Shown: positions 1 through 9,173, counted from the first letter of the stretch. The stretch is DNA of 64,000 nt from Nocardia goodfellowii (GCF_017875645.1 NZ_JAGGMR010000001.1:5394001-5458000), one strand, 5' to 3'. Numbers and translations are program-made. The notes: generated from the sequence alone by a model not told the origin.

Positions 1-711
1 GCGATGATGCCGGGACGCGGCCGCGGAACTGCCGTCGTATTGCAGATACACCTCGACCCGCTCACGATGGCGAGCCAGCAATTCCACCAGGGCGTCGTCG
101 CGGGCGATGCGCACACCGTTGGTATTGAGCAGGATCCGGGTGACCGGTCGCGTGGTCAACTCGTCGAGCAGCCGCGCCAACTCCGGATGCAGCGTCGGCT
201 CGCCGCCACTGAGCATCAGCACATCGAGCTTGCCGTTTTCCCGGGCCAGCCGCTGATCGACATTGGCGAGCACGTCCTCGACCGCGACGACGCCGCGCAG
301 ATCCGGCGACGAATCGGCGAAACAGGTGGGGCAGCGCAGGTTACAGCTGTCGATGATGTCCTCGAGCAGAATGCAGGTGTGCTGGGTCTGCATTTCCGGC
401 AGTCCACGCAAATACGCCGACGGCACCGGATCGAAATTTCCCGGCGTATCGGGCAGATGCGCCTTGGTCGGCGCGGTCCACTGCTCCAGATACTCGAGGA
501 GATCCGGGTCCTCGTCATAGAGGGTGCGCACCATCCCGTGCCGGGCGCACCCGCGTTCCAGGAACACCTTCCCGCCGCGATCGGCCAGCCACCCCGACAG
601 CCGCGGCACCTGCGGCAACGGCGTCTCCGGCGCTTCCTCGTGGCAGCGCGGGCAGAAAGCGTTCACATAGCGCAGAATTCGGTCCCCGCGCAGCGGCATC
701 CCGGTACTCAT
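1..711 (-). CDS. Radical SAM protein (C-terminus beyond window)
   Basis: The visible 237 residues contain the radical SAM cluster motif CNLRCPTC (Cys123, Cys127, Cys130) and the following LMLSGGEPTLHPEL stretch (about 165-179), the family's SAM-binding GGE region. A rubredoxin-like CPRC (20-23) and Cys55 precede the core, as in MoaA/PqqE-type and tetraether-synthase-like radical SAM proteins. The ATG overlaps the stop of the upstream membrane-protein gene by four bases (ATGA), so translation is probably coupled. The enzyme should cleave SAM to a 5'-deoxyadenosyl radical; its substrate is unknown. The Lgt-like and membrane neighbours suggest a membrane or lipid substrate, which is inference. 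The 3' end is cut by the window edge. Confidence 0.85.
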   Translation of the reverse strand, partial: MSTGMPLRGDRILRYVNAFCPRCHEEAPETPLPQVPRLSGWLADRGGKVFLERGCARHGMVRTLYDEDPDLLEYLEQWTAPTKAHLPDTPGNFDPVPSAYLRGLPEMQTQHTCILLEDIIDSCNLRCPTCFADSSPDLRGVVAVEDVLANVDQRLARENGKLDVLMLSGGEPTLHPELARLLDELTTRPVTRILLNTNGVRIARDDALVELLARHRERVEVYLQYDGSSAAASRHHR

Positions 712-1145
712 GCGGTGTAGATCGTCGGATTGACGCCGGTGCAGAACCCGACCGTGCACACCGTCATCAGCGCCCACCCGATCATCAGTCCCAGCCCGAG
801 CCCCTTCGACCACGGCTTGCGCAGCAGGATCAGCGCGGTGCCGCCACCGAAGGCCAGCAGCACGCCCCCGACCGCGCCGAGCGCGATCGGCACGGTGTTG
901 GTGCTGTGTTCGAGCGCGGTGATGAACAGGAAGAACGCGGCCACCGAGTTGACCAGCAGATACCCGAACGCACCCGTCAACGCCATCAGCACCTGCACGA
1001 GCCCGTCGTTCGACTTCGGCGGCGGCCCCTGCCACCCCGGCGGCGGATAGGGCTGCCAGTCGCCCGGCGGCTGGGGGCCCGGCGGCTGGGGGCCCGGCGG
1101 ATACTGCGTCGGCTCCCAGCCACCGGGCGGCTCAGGTGTGCTCAT
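708..1145 (-). CDS. Proline-rich small membrane protein
   Basis: A 145-residue protein. About 45 residues of Pro/Gly/Gln-rich, probably cytosolic tail (PPGPQPPGPQPPG) are followed by three hydrophobic segments (about 50-75, 84-108, 114-135). The end of the second loop reads KGLGLGLMIGWAL, nearly the same as in the next gene upstream (1173-1712), so the two are paralogues. Its stop overlaps the radical SAM start, and it lies 27 bp after the upstream gene, in one operon. It resembles DUF4190-like actinobacterial membrane proteins only in layout. Function unknown. Confidence 0.75.
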   Translation of the reverse strand: MSTPEPPGGWEPTQYPPGPQPPGPQPPGDWQPYPPPGWQGPPPKSNDGLVQVLMALTGAFGYLLVNSVAAFFLFITALEHSTNTVPIALGAVGGVLLAFGGGTALILLRKPWSKGLGLGLMIGWALMTVCTVGFCTGVNPTIYTA

Positions 1146-1172
1146 CGTGCGGCCTTTCGTCAGGGAAAGTCA

Positions 1173-1712
1173 TCAATACGTCTGCAGGACGGCGACACAG
1201 AGCCCCGCCGTGAACAACACCACCAACGCCCACCCGATCATCAACCCGAGACCGAGTCCGCGCGCCCAGGTCCTGGGGATCGAGACCAACGCGAGGCCAC
1301 CGCCGAAGGCGACCACCACACTGAGTACCGCGAAGGCGCCCAGGCTCCACACCTCGCCGACCAGGAAGATCACCGCCGCCACGCTCGCACCGACGAACGC
1401 CACCGCGCCGACGACCATCATCCCGACCAGCAGCGGAACATCCAGCGCAGGCGCGGCCGGTTGTCGGTGCGGTAGCTGGCGATGCGTCTGCTGCCCTTGT
1501 GGTGACGACTGTTGCTGGGGCGACTGGAGCGACGGCTGCCTATGCGGCTTGTGCTGCTGCAGCGGTGACTGTTGTGGCGGTGACTGCTGTTGCTGCGAAG
1601 CCTCTCGCGGTGGCAACTGTTGCTGGGACTGTTGTTGCTGCGGCGGTTGTTCCGGTCGCCGGCTATGCGGAGCCTGTTCCGGCGGTTGCTGTTCCGGCGG
1701 TGGTGTGCTCAT
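1173..1712 (-). CDS. Gln/Pro-rich membrane protein, paralogue of the next gene
   Basis: A 179-residue protein. The first 85 or so residues are low-complexity Gln/Pro/Ser (runs such as PPQQQQSQQQ), followed by three membrane segments. The C-terminal ARGLGLGLMIGWALVVLF matches the corresponding part of the gene at 708-1145. The ATG at 1712 was chosen because it forms an ATGA overlap with the Lgt-like stop; a longer upstream reading is out-of-frame Lgt sequence. The glutamine repeats are encoded by variable CAG/CAA runs and may differ between strains. Function unknown; probably a partner of the Lgt-like and radical SAM proteins. Confidence 0.7.
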   Translation of the reverse strand: MSTPPPEQQPPEQAPHSRRPEQPPQQQQSQQQLPPREASQQQQSPPQQSPLQQHKPHRQPSLQSPQQQSSPQGQQTHRQLPHRQPAAPALDVPLLVGMMVVGAVAFVGASVAAVIFLVGEVWSLGAFAVLSVVVAFGGGLALVSIPRTWARGLGLGLMIGWALVVLFTAGLCVAVLQTY

Positions 1713-2464
1713 GCTGGGACCTTGCGTCCGAGCAGCCCGTCGTAGTGCCCGCGCCGGTATCCGAGGCCGAGCCGCACCGCGACCAGCACGAGACCCGGGA
1801 GCAGAAACCATTGCGGGCGTGTCAGATCCAGCCACACAGTCTCGTTCGCGCGGGTGAACTCCACCGCGAATCGGAAGATCGCGTACGCGCATACATAGAG
1901 CGTGAACAATTCTCCAGGGGCGCTGACCCGGTTCCGCGCCCACAGCAGCGCCGCGAACGCGGCCAGCTGGAACGCGATCTCGTACAGGAAACTCGGATGC
2001 ATCGCCGCTCCGCTGGCGCACCCCGGGCAACTAGGCACGGTGCCGGGTGCGTGCACGCCCCACGGCAGCTCTGTCGGCCGGCCGGGCGCTTCGGTCAGGT
2101 GACATCCGATGCGCCCCACCGCCATACCGAGCGCCACCGCCGGAGCGAACAGATCCCCGGTGCGTTCCTTGTATCCGATGATCTTCTTCGCGATCAGCAC
2201 CCCGAGGTAGGCCCCGAGCAGGCCGCCGAGCACACTGCGCGCCCCGAACATCCAACTCTCGTAGGGGTCGAGCGTTTGCGCCAGACTCGACAACCGCATC
2301 CCGAGCGCCCCACCCACCAGCGCCCCGGTGACCGCGACCAAGGATTCCTCGCGAAGCGCGTTACGACGACGGCACTCCAGCACGAACACCACCGACGCCG
2401 CGACCACTCCGAGCGCCACGAACAACCCGTGCGTCGGAATCCCGAAGATCAGGTGCGGCACCAT
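1709..2464 (-). CDS. Prolipoprotein diacylglyceryl transferase (Lgt)-family membrane protein
   Basis: A 251-residue polytopic membrane protein, close to the usual Lgt length. Lgt-family landmarks are HGLFVALG near the N-terminus (12-19), RSVLGGLLGAYLG (76-88), GRIGCHLTE (117-125) and HPSFLYE (156-162). True Lgt has an Asn-containing GNFxNxE-type sequence where this protein has GCHLTE, so lipoprotein acylation cannot be assumed. It is the first gene of a four-gene minus-strand operon ending in a radical SAM enzyme, which suggests a specialised membrane-lipid or lipoprotein reaction (inference). Confidence 0.8.
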   Translation of the reverse strand: MVPHLIFGIPTHGLFVALGVVAASVVFVLECRRRNALREESLVAVTGALVGGALGMRLSSLAQTLDPYESWMFGARSVLGGLLGAYLGVLIAKKIIGYKERTGDLFAPAVALGMAVGRIGCHLTEAPGRPTELPWGVHAPGTVPSCPGCASGAAMHPSFLYEIAFQLAAFAALLWARNRVSAPGELFTLYVCAYAIFRFAVEFTRANETVWLDLTRPQWFLLPGLVLVAVRLGLGYRRGHYDGLLGRKVPA

Positions 2465-2621
2465 CCGGCGAGCCTATCGGCCGCACGCCGAGCACGGGAT
2501 GAGTGAAACTACCTTCCACACGCCGGGCGAATACCGCGATCCTTTCGCGCCGCGCCTTCGCATCCAGCTCGTCGGTCGTCGCCACCACACCGCAGCGCCG
2601 GGCCACGTAGTTCAGCGCCAT
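2361..2621 (-). CDS. Possible small hypothetical ORF or gene remnant
   Basis: From ATG 2621 the first 50 or so codons (MALNYVARRCGVVATTDELD and onward) have the G/C-ending third positions typical of real genes here and read like a charged helical protein. The last 35 or so codons run antiparallel-in-register with the 5' end of the Lgt-like gene and look non-coding. The coding-like pattern continues upstream (ADFSREDH) without a clear start. It is either a small gene overlapping its neighbour or the remnant of a longer one. No family recognised. Confidence 0.25.
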   Translation of the reverse strand: MALNYVARRCGVVATTDELDAKARRERIAVFARRVEGSFTHPVLGVRPIGSPDGAAPDLRDSDARVVRGARSGRGVGGVRAGVPSS

Positions 2622-2708
2622 CAGATGGTCCTCCCGGCTGAAATCGGCGGTCGCGTCCAAAGCGGCGGCTCGGCGAATGCTGAGAAATCGCCGCCGCCAA
2701 CATCCTGA

Positions 2709-2875
2709 ACTCGGCGATATCCGGTACTCGGCGGATGTCCCGGCACTCGGCGACATCCCGGCACTCGGCGATGTCCCGATTCAGGCGATGTCCCGGCACT
2801 CGATAATGTTCCGGCTCAGGTGATATCCCCGCACTCGATGATGTCCGGCTCAGCCGATATCCCGGCTCAGGTGAT
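2709..2875. repeat. Degenerate short tandem repeat (about 9.5 units of 17-19 bp)
   Basis: Units follow the pattern ACTCGGCGATGTCCCGGC, with TCAG replacing ACTCG in several copies and GATATC/GATGTC alternating in the middle. The array starts after the unassigned stretch downstream of the protease. Its last unit overlaps the protease stop codon, so it forms that gene's 3' end and trailer. Units are contiguous and imperfect. Function not evident. Confidence 0.8.
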
Positions 2876-4309
2876 CAGGGAGCGCAAGTTGGGCAGAGCG
2901 CCGATGCGCTGGCTGACCGGACGGTCGGGTGCGGCGGTTTGCGGTGAGCCGGTCGCGCGCAGGCGGGCGCGCATTTCAGTGGGCGTCAACCTGCCACCGG
3001 CCGCGGCCCGGATGCCCTGATAGCAGGCGATCGCGCCGACGACGATGGGCGAGGCGCTGGAGGTACCGCTGAAAGTGTCGGTGTACCAATAGGTTTCATC
3101 ATCGCCGCCCTGCAGATCACCGTAGCCGGTGGTGGTGACTTCCAGGCCCCAGCCCTGGGTGTCGACGCGGCTGCCGAAGTTGGAGAACGCGAGCCGTGAT
3201 CGCGCCGGGCCGTGATCGCGGCCGTGAGTGCCCGGTGGTGGCGCACCCGCGCCGACGACGATCGCCCCGGAATCCTCCGCGCGGAAGGGGTTGCGCCACG
3301 TCGACGGGAAACCGGTCGGGCGGGTGTCGTACAGGGCGGCGTCCAGATTCTCCCCGCCGTTGCCCGCCGCTTCCACCACGATCACCCCGCGAGCGTGCGC
3401 GTAGCGGATGGCGGCCAGGTCGTCGGGCCACCACTCGATGGCGATATAGCCGGCCTGGTCCGGGCGGTCACCGAAGTTGTGGCGCGGACCGGGGCGGTGC
3501 AGTTCCAGCAAGATGACATCGCCGGGAGCGAGGGCGTCGGCGGCGGTGCGGATCGCCGCGGCCGACCCGGCGCCGAAGATCGACACCGCGCGGATCACCG
3601 AATCCGGTGCGATACCGGTGATTCCGAACGCGTTGACATCACCGCTGATTTCGCCCGCGACCGCGGTGCCGTGATTGCGCCAGCCCTCGTCGTCGGTGGC
3701 TTGGCCGCCGATCACACCGCCCTGATTTTGGGTGAGGTCCTCATGGCTGAACAGCCACGCACCCTCCACATCGACCACCCGTACGCCCGTGCCGCGCCCA
3801 CCGGGCTGCGTCCAGGCCCACCGGGCGTCGATCCCGCCGGGCGCGGAATCCAGATATCCTTGCCGCGCACGGAAATCCGGGGTCACCGGCGGTGCGTCGG
3901 CCTCCGACCGCGCCGTGGCCTGCAATGGCGCCAGCGGTGGCTCGGCCCCGGGTTTGACGTAGGCGCCGTCGACCGCGTCGTCGGCGCGCAGCCGTTCGGC
4001 GATCGCCTCGAGGTCGTAGCCGGCGCCGTCCACCGCGAAATAGTTCAGGTAGTCCGCGCCGACGGATTCCTGCTCGGTGCCGGCCAGCCGCCCCGGTAAC
4101 CGGTTGGGCGGGCCGAAGATCCGGCGCAGACGCGCATCGAGTGGCAGCAGCGTGTTCAGCCGCTGCGCGCTGGCGAGGTTGTCGCGCAACGCGATCGACT
4201 GGATCGGTGTGCCCGCACCGTGGGTGACCACGATCAGTTCCGCCGGTGACCGCATCGTCGCCGGTGCCTGCGGTCGTGCCGAACTGCGACGTTGATCAGT
4301 AGGTGCCAT
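2867..4309 (-). CDS. S8 family (subtilisin-like) serine peptidase
   Basis: A 480-residue protein with the subtilase triad Asp180 (VRVVDVEG), His213 (NHGTAVAGE) and Ser417 (FSGTSSASP), and an oxyanion Asn in EAAGNGG. The 140 residues before the catalytic domain resemble an N-terminal prodomain-like region. No signal peptide is seen: the N-terminus is MAPTDQRRSSARPQ. It is therefore either cytosolic or exported by a non-classical route. The catalytic residues are all present, so it should be active. It is a single gene, with the tandem repeat at its 3' end and a DUF308 gene upstream on the same strand. Substrate unknown. Confidence 0.88.
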   Translation of the reverse strand: MAPTDQRRSSARPQAPATMRSPAELIVVTHGAGTPIQSIALRDNLASAQRLNTLLPLDARLRRIFGPPNRLPGRLAGTEQESVGADYLNYFAVDGAGYDLEAIAERLRADDAVDGAYVKPGAEPPLAPLQATARSEADAPPVTPDFRARQGYLDSAPGGIDARWAWTQPGGRGTGVRVVDVEGAWLFSHEDLTQNQGGVIGGQATDDEGWRNHGTAVAGEISGDVNAFGITGIAPDSVIRAVSIFGAGSAAAIRTAADALAPGDVILLELHRPGPRHNFGDRPDQAGYIAIEWWPDDLAAIRYAHARGVIVVEAAGNGGENLDAALYDTRPTGFPSTWRNPFRAEDSGAIVVGAGAPPPGTHGRDHGPARSRLAFSNFGSRVDTQGWGLEVTTTGYGDLQGGDDETYWYTDTFSGTSSASPIVVGAIACYQGIRAAAGGRLTPTEMRARLRATGSPQTAAPDRPVSQRIGALPNLRSLIT

Positions 4310-4345
4310 AAGGACAGTGAACCCGCTGGGTGAATCCGCCGCCAG

Positions 4346-4939
4346 TCATCCCCCGCGCGTCGCGAGTACCCGCGCCGGACCCGGAAGGCCCACCACCGCA
4401 CCGACACCCGCGATGAGCAGCTCCAAGATCCCCAGCACGATCAGTCCGCCACCACCGACCAGCGCCAGCGACTCGAGCGCCTCGAACGGCAGGGCCAGCA
4501 CCGCGATACCCAGCACCAGGGTGAACAGGCCGAGTAGTTCGTGGCGACGGACGTTGGGTAGGCGGTCGTCCCACACGGCGACGGTGGCTTGGGTGATCCC
4601 CCGCACCGACCAGCCGATCCCCAGCCACATCGCCAGCAGCAGGACCGAATTGCCGCCGTTCAAGCACAGCACCGCCAGCAAGGCCGAGATCGCGGCACTT
4701 ACTAACACCAGAGCTCGCAACGCAACAGCAAACTTCGCGGCGAGGGCGATCCACAGCTGTAACGCGCCATTGATCAGGAGATACGACGCGAACAGCAGTT
4801 CCGCGACCGCGATCGTTTTTTCTGGCCAAACCGCGATCACCACACCGAGAATCACCGTCACCACCCCGGAAGCAAGCACCGCTTGCCGCCCGCCCGCTAC
4901 CCTCGGATCCACACGCCCCACACCATCGTTTTCGGGCAT
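4346..4939 (-). CDS. HdeD/DUF308 family membrane protein
   Basis: The ATG at 4939 (MPENDGVGRV) gives 197 residues; an in-frame upstream start at 5029 would add 30 residues of non-family character. Six hydrophobic segments in three pairs, with short charged loops (WPEKTI, RLPNVRRHELLG), match the acid-resistance HdeD/DUF308 fold. The family's molecular role outside enterobacterial acid resistance is not established. It ends 36 bp upstream of the protease start and may be co-transcribed with it. The arginine antiporter gene on the other side is divergent. Confidence 0.75.
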   Translation of the reverse strand: MPENDGVGRVDPRVAGGRQAVLASGVVTVILGVVIAVWPEKTIAVAELLFASYLLINGALQLWIALAAKFAVALRALVLVSAAISALLAVLCLNGGNSVLLLAMWLGIGWSVRGITQATVAVWDDRLPNVRRHELLGLFTLVLGIAVLALPFEALESLALVGGGGLIVLGILELLIAGVGAVVGLPGPARVLATRGG

Positions 4940-5304
4940 AAAGCCATGGTAGGGGCGCTCGTTCTCAATAACCCACGGTTTGCCCGCATTCCCGGTGCGT
5001 CGGTCGTCCTCCGTGTGTCCCAGGACCAACCGACCGGTTTGCCCGGCGCGGTCTCCGCCGCACCGTGACCTCGGGAACTCGGCGTTACACCAGACGCTCG
5101 CGGCGTGGGCGCGGAAAGTAGTTCACCAAGCGTCGCGCCACCCGTTATCGGCCTGCCTGTTCCCGGCAGGGATTGTTCGCAGTCGTCACGATCCGGCTAC
5201 AGATACCGCCTATTCCTCTCTCCGCTTTCTGCCCCGGTGATCTCCTATTACAGTTCCACCTGGCTCGATCCCGTTACATCCACCAGATGGCCCGGGGAGT
5301 TCGC
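4940..5304. other. Divergent promoter region between DUF308 gene and arcD-like gene
   Basis: No convincing gene here. The segment should hold promoters for both flanking genes. A small hairpin, CCTGCC-7 nt-GGCAGG (5152-5170), lies in the long leader of the antiporter gene. No obvious ARG-box-type palindrome was recognised. Confidence 0.4.
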
Positions 5305-6744
5305 ATGGCGAAGACACAGGAATCACCCGCGAAAACAATGCCGCTGCTGACCCTGTCGGCGATGGTCGTCGGCTCGATGGTGGGAGCCGGGGTTTTCTCG
5401 CTGCCGCGCAACTTCGGGCAGGCCACCGGCGGTTTCGGCGCACTGATCGCGTGGACGATCGCCGGAACAGGCATGTTGATGCTGTCTTTCGTCTTCCAAG
5501 CCTTGGCGATCCGCAAGCCAGAACTCGACGCGGGCGTTTACGCCTACGCCAAGGAGGGCTTCGGAGAATACCCGGGCTTCTTTTCCGCATTCGGCTATTG
5601 GGCCAGTGCGTGCGTCGGCAACGTTTCTTACTGGGTGCTGATCAAATCCACACTCGGACAGGTTCTTCCGATTTTCGGTGAGGGAAATACCATTCCGGCG
5701 GTCCTGCTGTCCACGGTATTCATCTGGGCATTCCATTTCATGGTGCTGCGTGGCGTCCAGGAAGCAGCCGCGATCAACAAGATCGTCACGATCGCCAAGC
5801 TCGTGCCGATTCTGGTCTTCATCATCGTGCTGCTGTTCTACTTCGACGCCGGCGTTTTCGCCGACAACTTCTGGGGCGGGGACGCGTACTCGGAGTCGCT
5901 GTTCGAGCAGGTCCGCTCGACCATGCTGGTGACCGTCTTCGTCTTCCTCGGCATCGAAGGCGCGAGCGTGTATTCGCGATACGCGCGCAAGCGTTCCGAC
6001 ATCGGCCGCGCGACCGTGCTGGGATTTCTCAGTGTCCTGGCGATCTTCGCCACGGTCACCATGGTGTCGTTCGGCATCATGCCGCGCGAACAGCTGGCTT
6101 CGGTGCAGCAGCCCTCGATGTCGCCGGTTTTCGAATCCGCCGTCGGCAGCTGGGGCGCCTGGTTCATCAGCATCGGCCTGATCGTCTCGGTCCTGGGCGC
6201 GTACCTGGCCTGGACGTTGATGGCCGCCGAGGTCCTTTTCGTCGCCGCGGCCGATGACGATATGCCCTCGTTTCTGGCTCGGGTGAACAACCACGGCGTC
6301 CCGGTCGTGGCGCTGACGTTCACCACGGCTCTCGTTCAACTGGTGCTGGTGACGACCCTGTTCTCCGACGACGCGTTCACCTTCACGCTCAAACTGTGCA
6401 GCTCGTTGTCGCTGGTGCCGTATCTGCTCGCCGCCGCCTACGCACTGAAACTGGCGATCACCCGCGAGACCTATACCGATCTGCACCCGGAGGACCGGCG
6501 CAAGGAACTCGTCGTGGCCGCGATCGCCACCTTCTACACCACGTTCATGATCTTTGCCGCCGGCCTGGAGTTCTTGCTGCTGTCGTTCATCATCTACGCC
6601 CCCGGCACCATCCTGTTCGTGCTGGCCCGCCGTGAGCACGGCAAGAAGTACTTCCAGGGCTGGGAGGTGATCCTGCTCGTCGTCTCGATCGTCGGCGCGG
6701 TCGCCGGGCTCATCGGGCTGGCCACCGGACTGATTTCCATCTAG
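5305..6744 (+). CDS. arcD: APA-family amino acid antiporter, probably arginine:ornithine (ArcD-type)
   Basis: A 479-residue APA-superfamily transporter with about 12 membrane segments. TM1 contains the substrate-binding glycine loop [12 protein letters not shown], as in the AdiC/ArcD group. The start was placed at ATG 5305 because GGGGAG lies five bases upstream; longer in-frame starts lack a ribosome site. Arginine deiminase follows 34 bp downstream, the main reason for calling arginine/ornithine exchange rather than another basic amino acid. It should import arginine in exchange for ornithine across the cytoplasmic membrane. Confidence 0.85.
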   Translation: MAKTQESPAKTMPLLTLSAMVVGSMVGAGVFSLPRNFGQATGGFGALIAWTIAGTGMLMLSFVFQALAIRKPELDAGVYAYAKEGFGEYPGFFSAFGYWASACVGNVSYWVLIKSTLGQVLPIFGEGNTIPAVLLSTVFIWAFHFMVLRGVQEAAAINKIVTIAKLVPILVFIIVLLFYFDAGVFADNFWGGDAYSESLFEQVRSTMLVTVFVFLGIEGASVYSRYARKRSDIGRATVLGFLSVLAIFATVTMVSFGIMPREQLASVQQPSMSPVFESAVGSWGAWFISIGLIVSVLGAYLAWTLMAAEVLFVAAADDDMPSFLARVNNHGVPVVALTFTTALVQLVLVTTLFSDDAFTFTLKLCSSLSLVPYLLAAAYALKLAITRETYTDLHPEDRRKELVVAAIATFYTTFMIFAAGLEFLLLSFIIYAPGTILFVLARREHGKKYFQGWEVILLVVSIVGAVAGLIGLATGLISI

Positions 6745-6778
6745 CCACCGTGACCATCACGCTCAGGAGGCACAGAAC

Positions 6779-8020
6779 ATGACCGCAACCCAGCCGTCGG
6801 CCGCCTACGGTGTGCACTCCGAGGTCGGCCAACTCCGCAAAGTCCTGATGTGCGCTCCCGGGCTGGCACACGAGCGTCTCACCCCCACCAACTGCGACGA
6901 CCTGCTTTTCGATGATGTGCTGTGGGTGCAGAACGCCAAGCGTGACCACTTCGATTTCATGACCAAACTCCGCGATCGCGGCGTCGAGGTGGTCGAGTTC
7001 CACAATCTGCTCGCCGAAACGCTCGCCCGGCCCGGAGCCAGGGACTGGATCCTGGACCGCACCGTCATCGCCAATCAGGTCGGGCTCGGATTCATTCATC
7101 ACACGCGCGGCTACCTGGAGTCACTCGATGAGCGCACGCTGGCGACCTACCTCATCGGCGGGCTCGCCGTTGCCGACGTGCCCGACTGCGGGCGCGGCTA
7201 CCGTGCGTTGGCCGACGGGCAGGCGGGAGCGCGCGAGTACCTGTTGCCGCCGCTGCCCAACACCCTGTACACGCGCGACACCACCTGCTGGATCTATGGC
7301 GGAGTGACCCTCAATCCGCTGTTCTGGCCTGCCCGGCACGACGAAACGCTGTTGATGAAGGCGATATACACCTTCCACCCCGATTTCACCGGAGCCCAGA
7401 TCTGGTGGGGTGACCCGGAACTGGACTGGGGTCTTGCCACCTTCGAGGGCGGTGACGTCATGCCGATCGGCAACGGCGTCGTTCTCATCGGGATGAGCGA
7501 GCGGACGTCTCGGCAGGCCATCAGCCAGGTCGCCCGGACGCTGTTCGAGCGCGGGGCGGCCGAGCGGGTGATCGTCGCCGGCATGCCCAAGCTCCGCGCC
7601 GCGATGCACCTGGACACCGTGTTCACCTTCGCCGACCGTGACCTGGTCACGGTGTTCCCCGACATCGTCTACGGCATCCACGCGTACTCCTTGCGCCCCG
7701 GCGACCCGATCGAGGTGGTCGACGAACCCGAGCCGTTCTTGACCGTCGTCGCGAAGGCGCTGGGTCTCGGCGCGCTGCGCGTGGTCGAGACCGGCGGCGG
7801 CTACTACGCCAACGAACGCCAGCAGTGGGACAGCGGGAACAACCTCGTGGCGGTAGAACCGGGCGTCGTCTTCGCCTACGACCGCAATACGCACACCAAC
7901 ACCGAACTCCGCAAGCAGGGAATCGAGGTCATCACCATCGTCGGCGCGGAACTCGGCCGCGGCCGCGGCGGCGGGCATTGCATGACCTGCCCGATCGTCC
8001 GCGACGCGGTCGAGTTCTGA
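6779..8020 (+). CDS. arcA: Arginine deiminase
   Basis: A 413-residue arginine deiminase of normal length. It hydrolyses arginine to citrulline and ammonia in the cytosol. Family motifs are all present: [17 protein letters not shown] with catalytic His, and the C-terminal GGGHCMTCP with catalytic Cys401. An excellent AGGAGG (6765-6770) precedes the ATG by eight bases. It is co-directional with the antiporter gene. The remaining ADI enzymes, ornithine carbamoyltransferase and carbamate kinase, are not in the window, so here the pair could serve acid resistance by ammonia release or feed citrulline to other enzymes. Confidence 0.95.
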   Translation: MTATQPSAAYGVHSEVGQLRKVLMCAPGLAHERLTPTNCDDLLFDDVLWVQNAKRDHFDFMTKLRDRGVEVVEFHNLLAETLARPGARDWILDRTVIANQVGLGFIHHTRGYLESLDERTLATYLIGGLAVADVPDCGRGYRALADGQAGAREYLLPPLPNTLYTRDTTCWIYGGVTLNPLFWPARHDETLLMKAIYTFHPDFTGAQIWWGDPELDWGLATFEGGDVMPIGNGVVLIGMSERTSRQAISQVARTLFERGAAERVIVAGMPKLRAAMHLDTVFTFADRDLVTVFPDIVYGIHAYSLRPGDPIEVVDEPEPFLTVVAKALGLGALRVVETGGGYYANERQQWDSGNNLVAVEPGVVFAYDRNTHTNTELRKQGIEVITIVGAELGRGRGGGHCMTCPIVRDAVEF

Positions 8021-8057
8021 AACCTTCGCTCACACAGCCGGAACGAGTCCGAACCCC

Positions 8058-9173
8058 TCACCCCGCAGCGCGCGGCGCATCCCGCTCCGACACCCGGCGC
8101 GCTTCGGCGAGTAGCTCGTCGAGTTGAGCTTCGGCGCGTTCGGCGCGGGCTTGGGTTTGGGCGCGCGCCTGGTCGAGGGCTTCGAGTCGCTGGGCGGCTT
8201 CGGCGCGGTTCTGTTCGATAGTGGTGGCCGCTTCGGCGCGGGCGGCGGCCAGGTCGGTGGCGGCGGTGCGGCGGGCTTCGGTGAGTTCGCTTCGGACGGC
8301 GTCGAGTTCGGCGCGCACGCGCCGCCATTCCGCGCGGGCCTCGTTGGCGGCTTCGGCGCGTTCGGCCGCGGCCTGTTCGGCGCGTTCGATGGCGCGTTCG
8401 GCGTCGGCGGCGCGTTGGACCGCGAGATCCCGTTCGGCTCCGGCGGCGGTGATCTGCTGGGTCGCTTCGCGCCGGATCTGTTCGATGTCCGCCGCGGCTT
8501 TGCGCCGCGCCTTCTCGATTTCCTCTTCGGCCTGTTCGCGCGCGCGGGTGACGTCTTCGGCGGCTTCGCGGCGGACAGTGCGGATCTCGGCTTCGGCTTC
8601 GCTGCGCGCGGCGAAGACATCGTCGGCCGCCTGTTTGGTCGCTCGCTCGACCTCGCGCAGCGCCTCGTCGCGGGCCGTATTCGCTTCCGAGACAAGCGCT
8701 TCCGCCTGTTCGGCCGCATCGGCCGCGTCCTCGGCGGCCGCTTCGGCCGAGACTCGCGCCTCATCGGCCTCGCGACGGGCCTGTTCGGCGGCGGCCGTGG
8801 CGATCTCCGCTTCCGCGATCCGCCGCCCCGCGTCGGCTTGCACCGCTTGGACCTGCGCCTCGGCCACCGAGGGGTCGGCGAGCGTGGACAGTTCCGCGAC
8901 GGCGGCATTGAGGTTGTTGCCCAATTGGTCGGCGAGCAGCCGGAATTGACTGAGCAGTTCGTCGGCGCGCAACCGTGCCGCCGTCACCGGCCCCGGTGCC
9001 GTCACAGTGACGGAAGCGTCGGGTACCTCCGACTCCTGTTGCAGCCGTTGACGTTCCCGCCACGCACGCCATCGCGTGTGGTCTGGATGGTCACAGTATT
9101 CCGAGGGGCGGCCGGGTCCGCCGCCGCGCGTGATGGGTCGGACACATCCGGGATAGTTGCATACGCTGGACAC
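8058..9173 (-). CDS. Coiled-coil protein with Cys/His N-terminal motif (KfrA-like layout)
   Basis: A 371-residue protein from GTG 9173. The N-terminus carries a possible zinc site (Cys5, Cys10, Cys27 and nearby His in GRPSEYCDHPDHTRW) with a basic patch RWRAWRERQR. From about residue 60 to the end there is continuous Ala/Glu/Arg heptad-type sequence, a very long coiled coil (AEAEIRTVRREAAEDVTRAR and similar). The layout, a DNA-binding head on an alanine-rich coiled coil, resembles plasmid KfrA and other actinobacterial plasmid/ICE proteins, but homology cannot be shown here. Repeated boxes upstream suggest autoregulation (inference). Confidence 0.6.
   Translation of the reverse strand: MSSVCNYPGCVRPITRGGGPGRPSEYCDHPDHTRWRAWRERQRLQQESEVPDASVTVTAPGPVTAARLRADELLSQFRLLADQLGNNLNAAVAELSTLADPSVAEAQVQAVQADAGRRIAEAEIATAAAEQARREADEARVSAEAAAEDAADAAEQAEALVSEANTARDEALREVERATKQAADDVFAARSEAEAEIRTVRREAAEDVTRAREQAEEEIEKARRKAAADIEQIRREATQQITAAGAERDLAVQRAADAERAIERAEQAAAERAEAANEARAEWRRVRAELDAVRSELTEARRTAATDLAAARAEAATTIEQNRAEAAQRLEALDQARAQTQARAERAEAQLDELLAEARRVSERDAPRAAG

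Noticed and set aside
2709..2875. CRISPR array
   Set aside because: Units are contiguous, degenerate and lack spacers; no cas genes nearby.
5323..6639. A 438-codon minus-strand frame
   Set aside because: Antisense to the arginine antiporter; composition is that of a GC-rich shadow frame.
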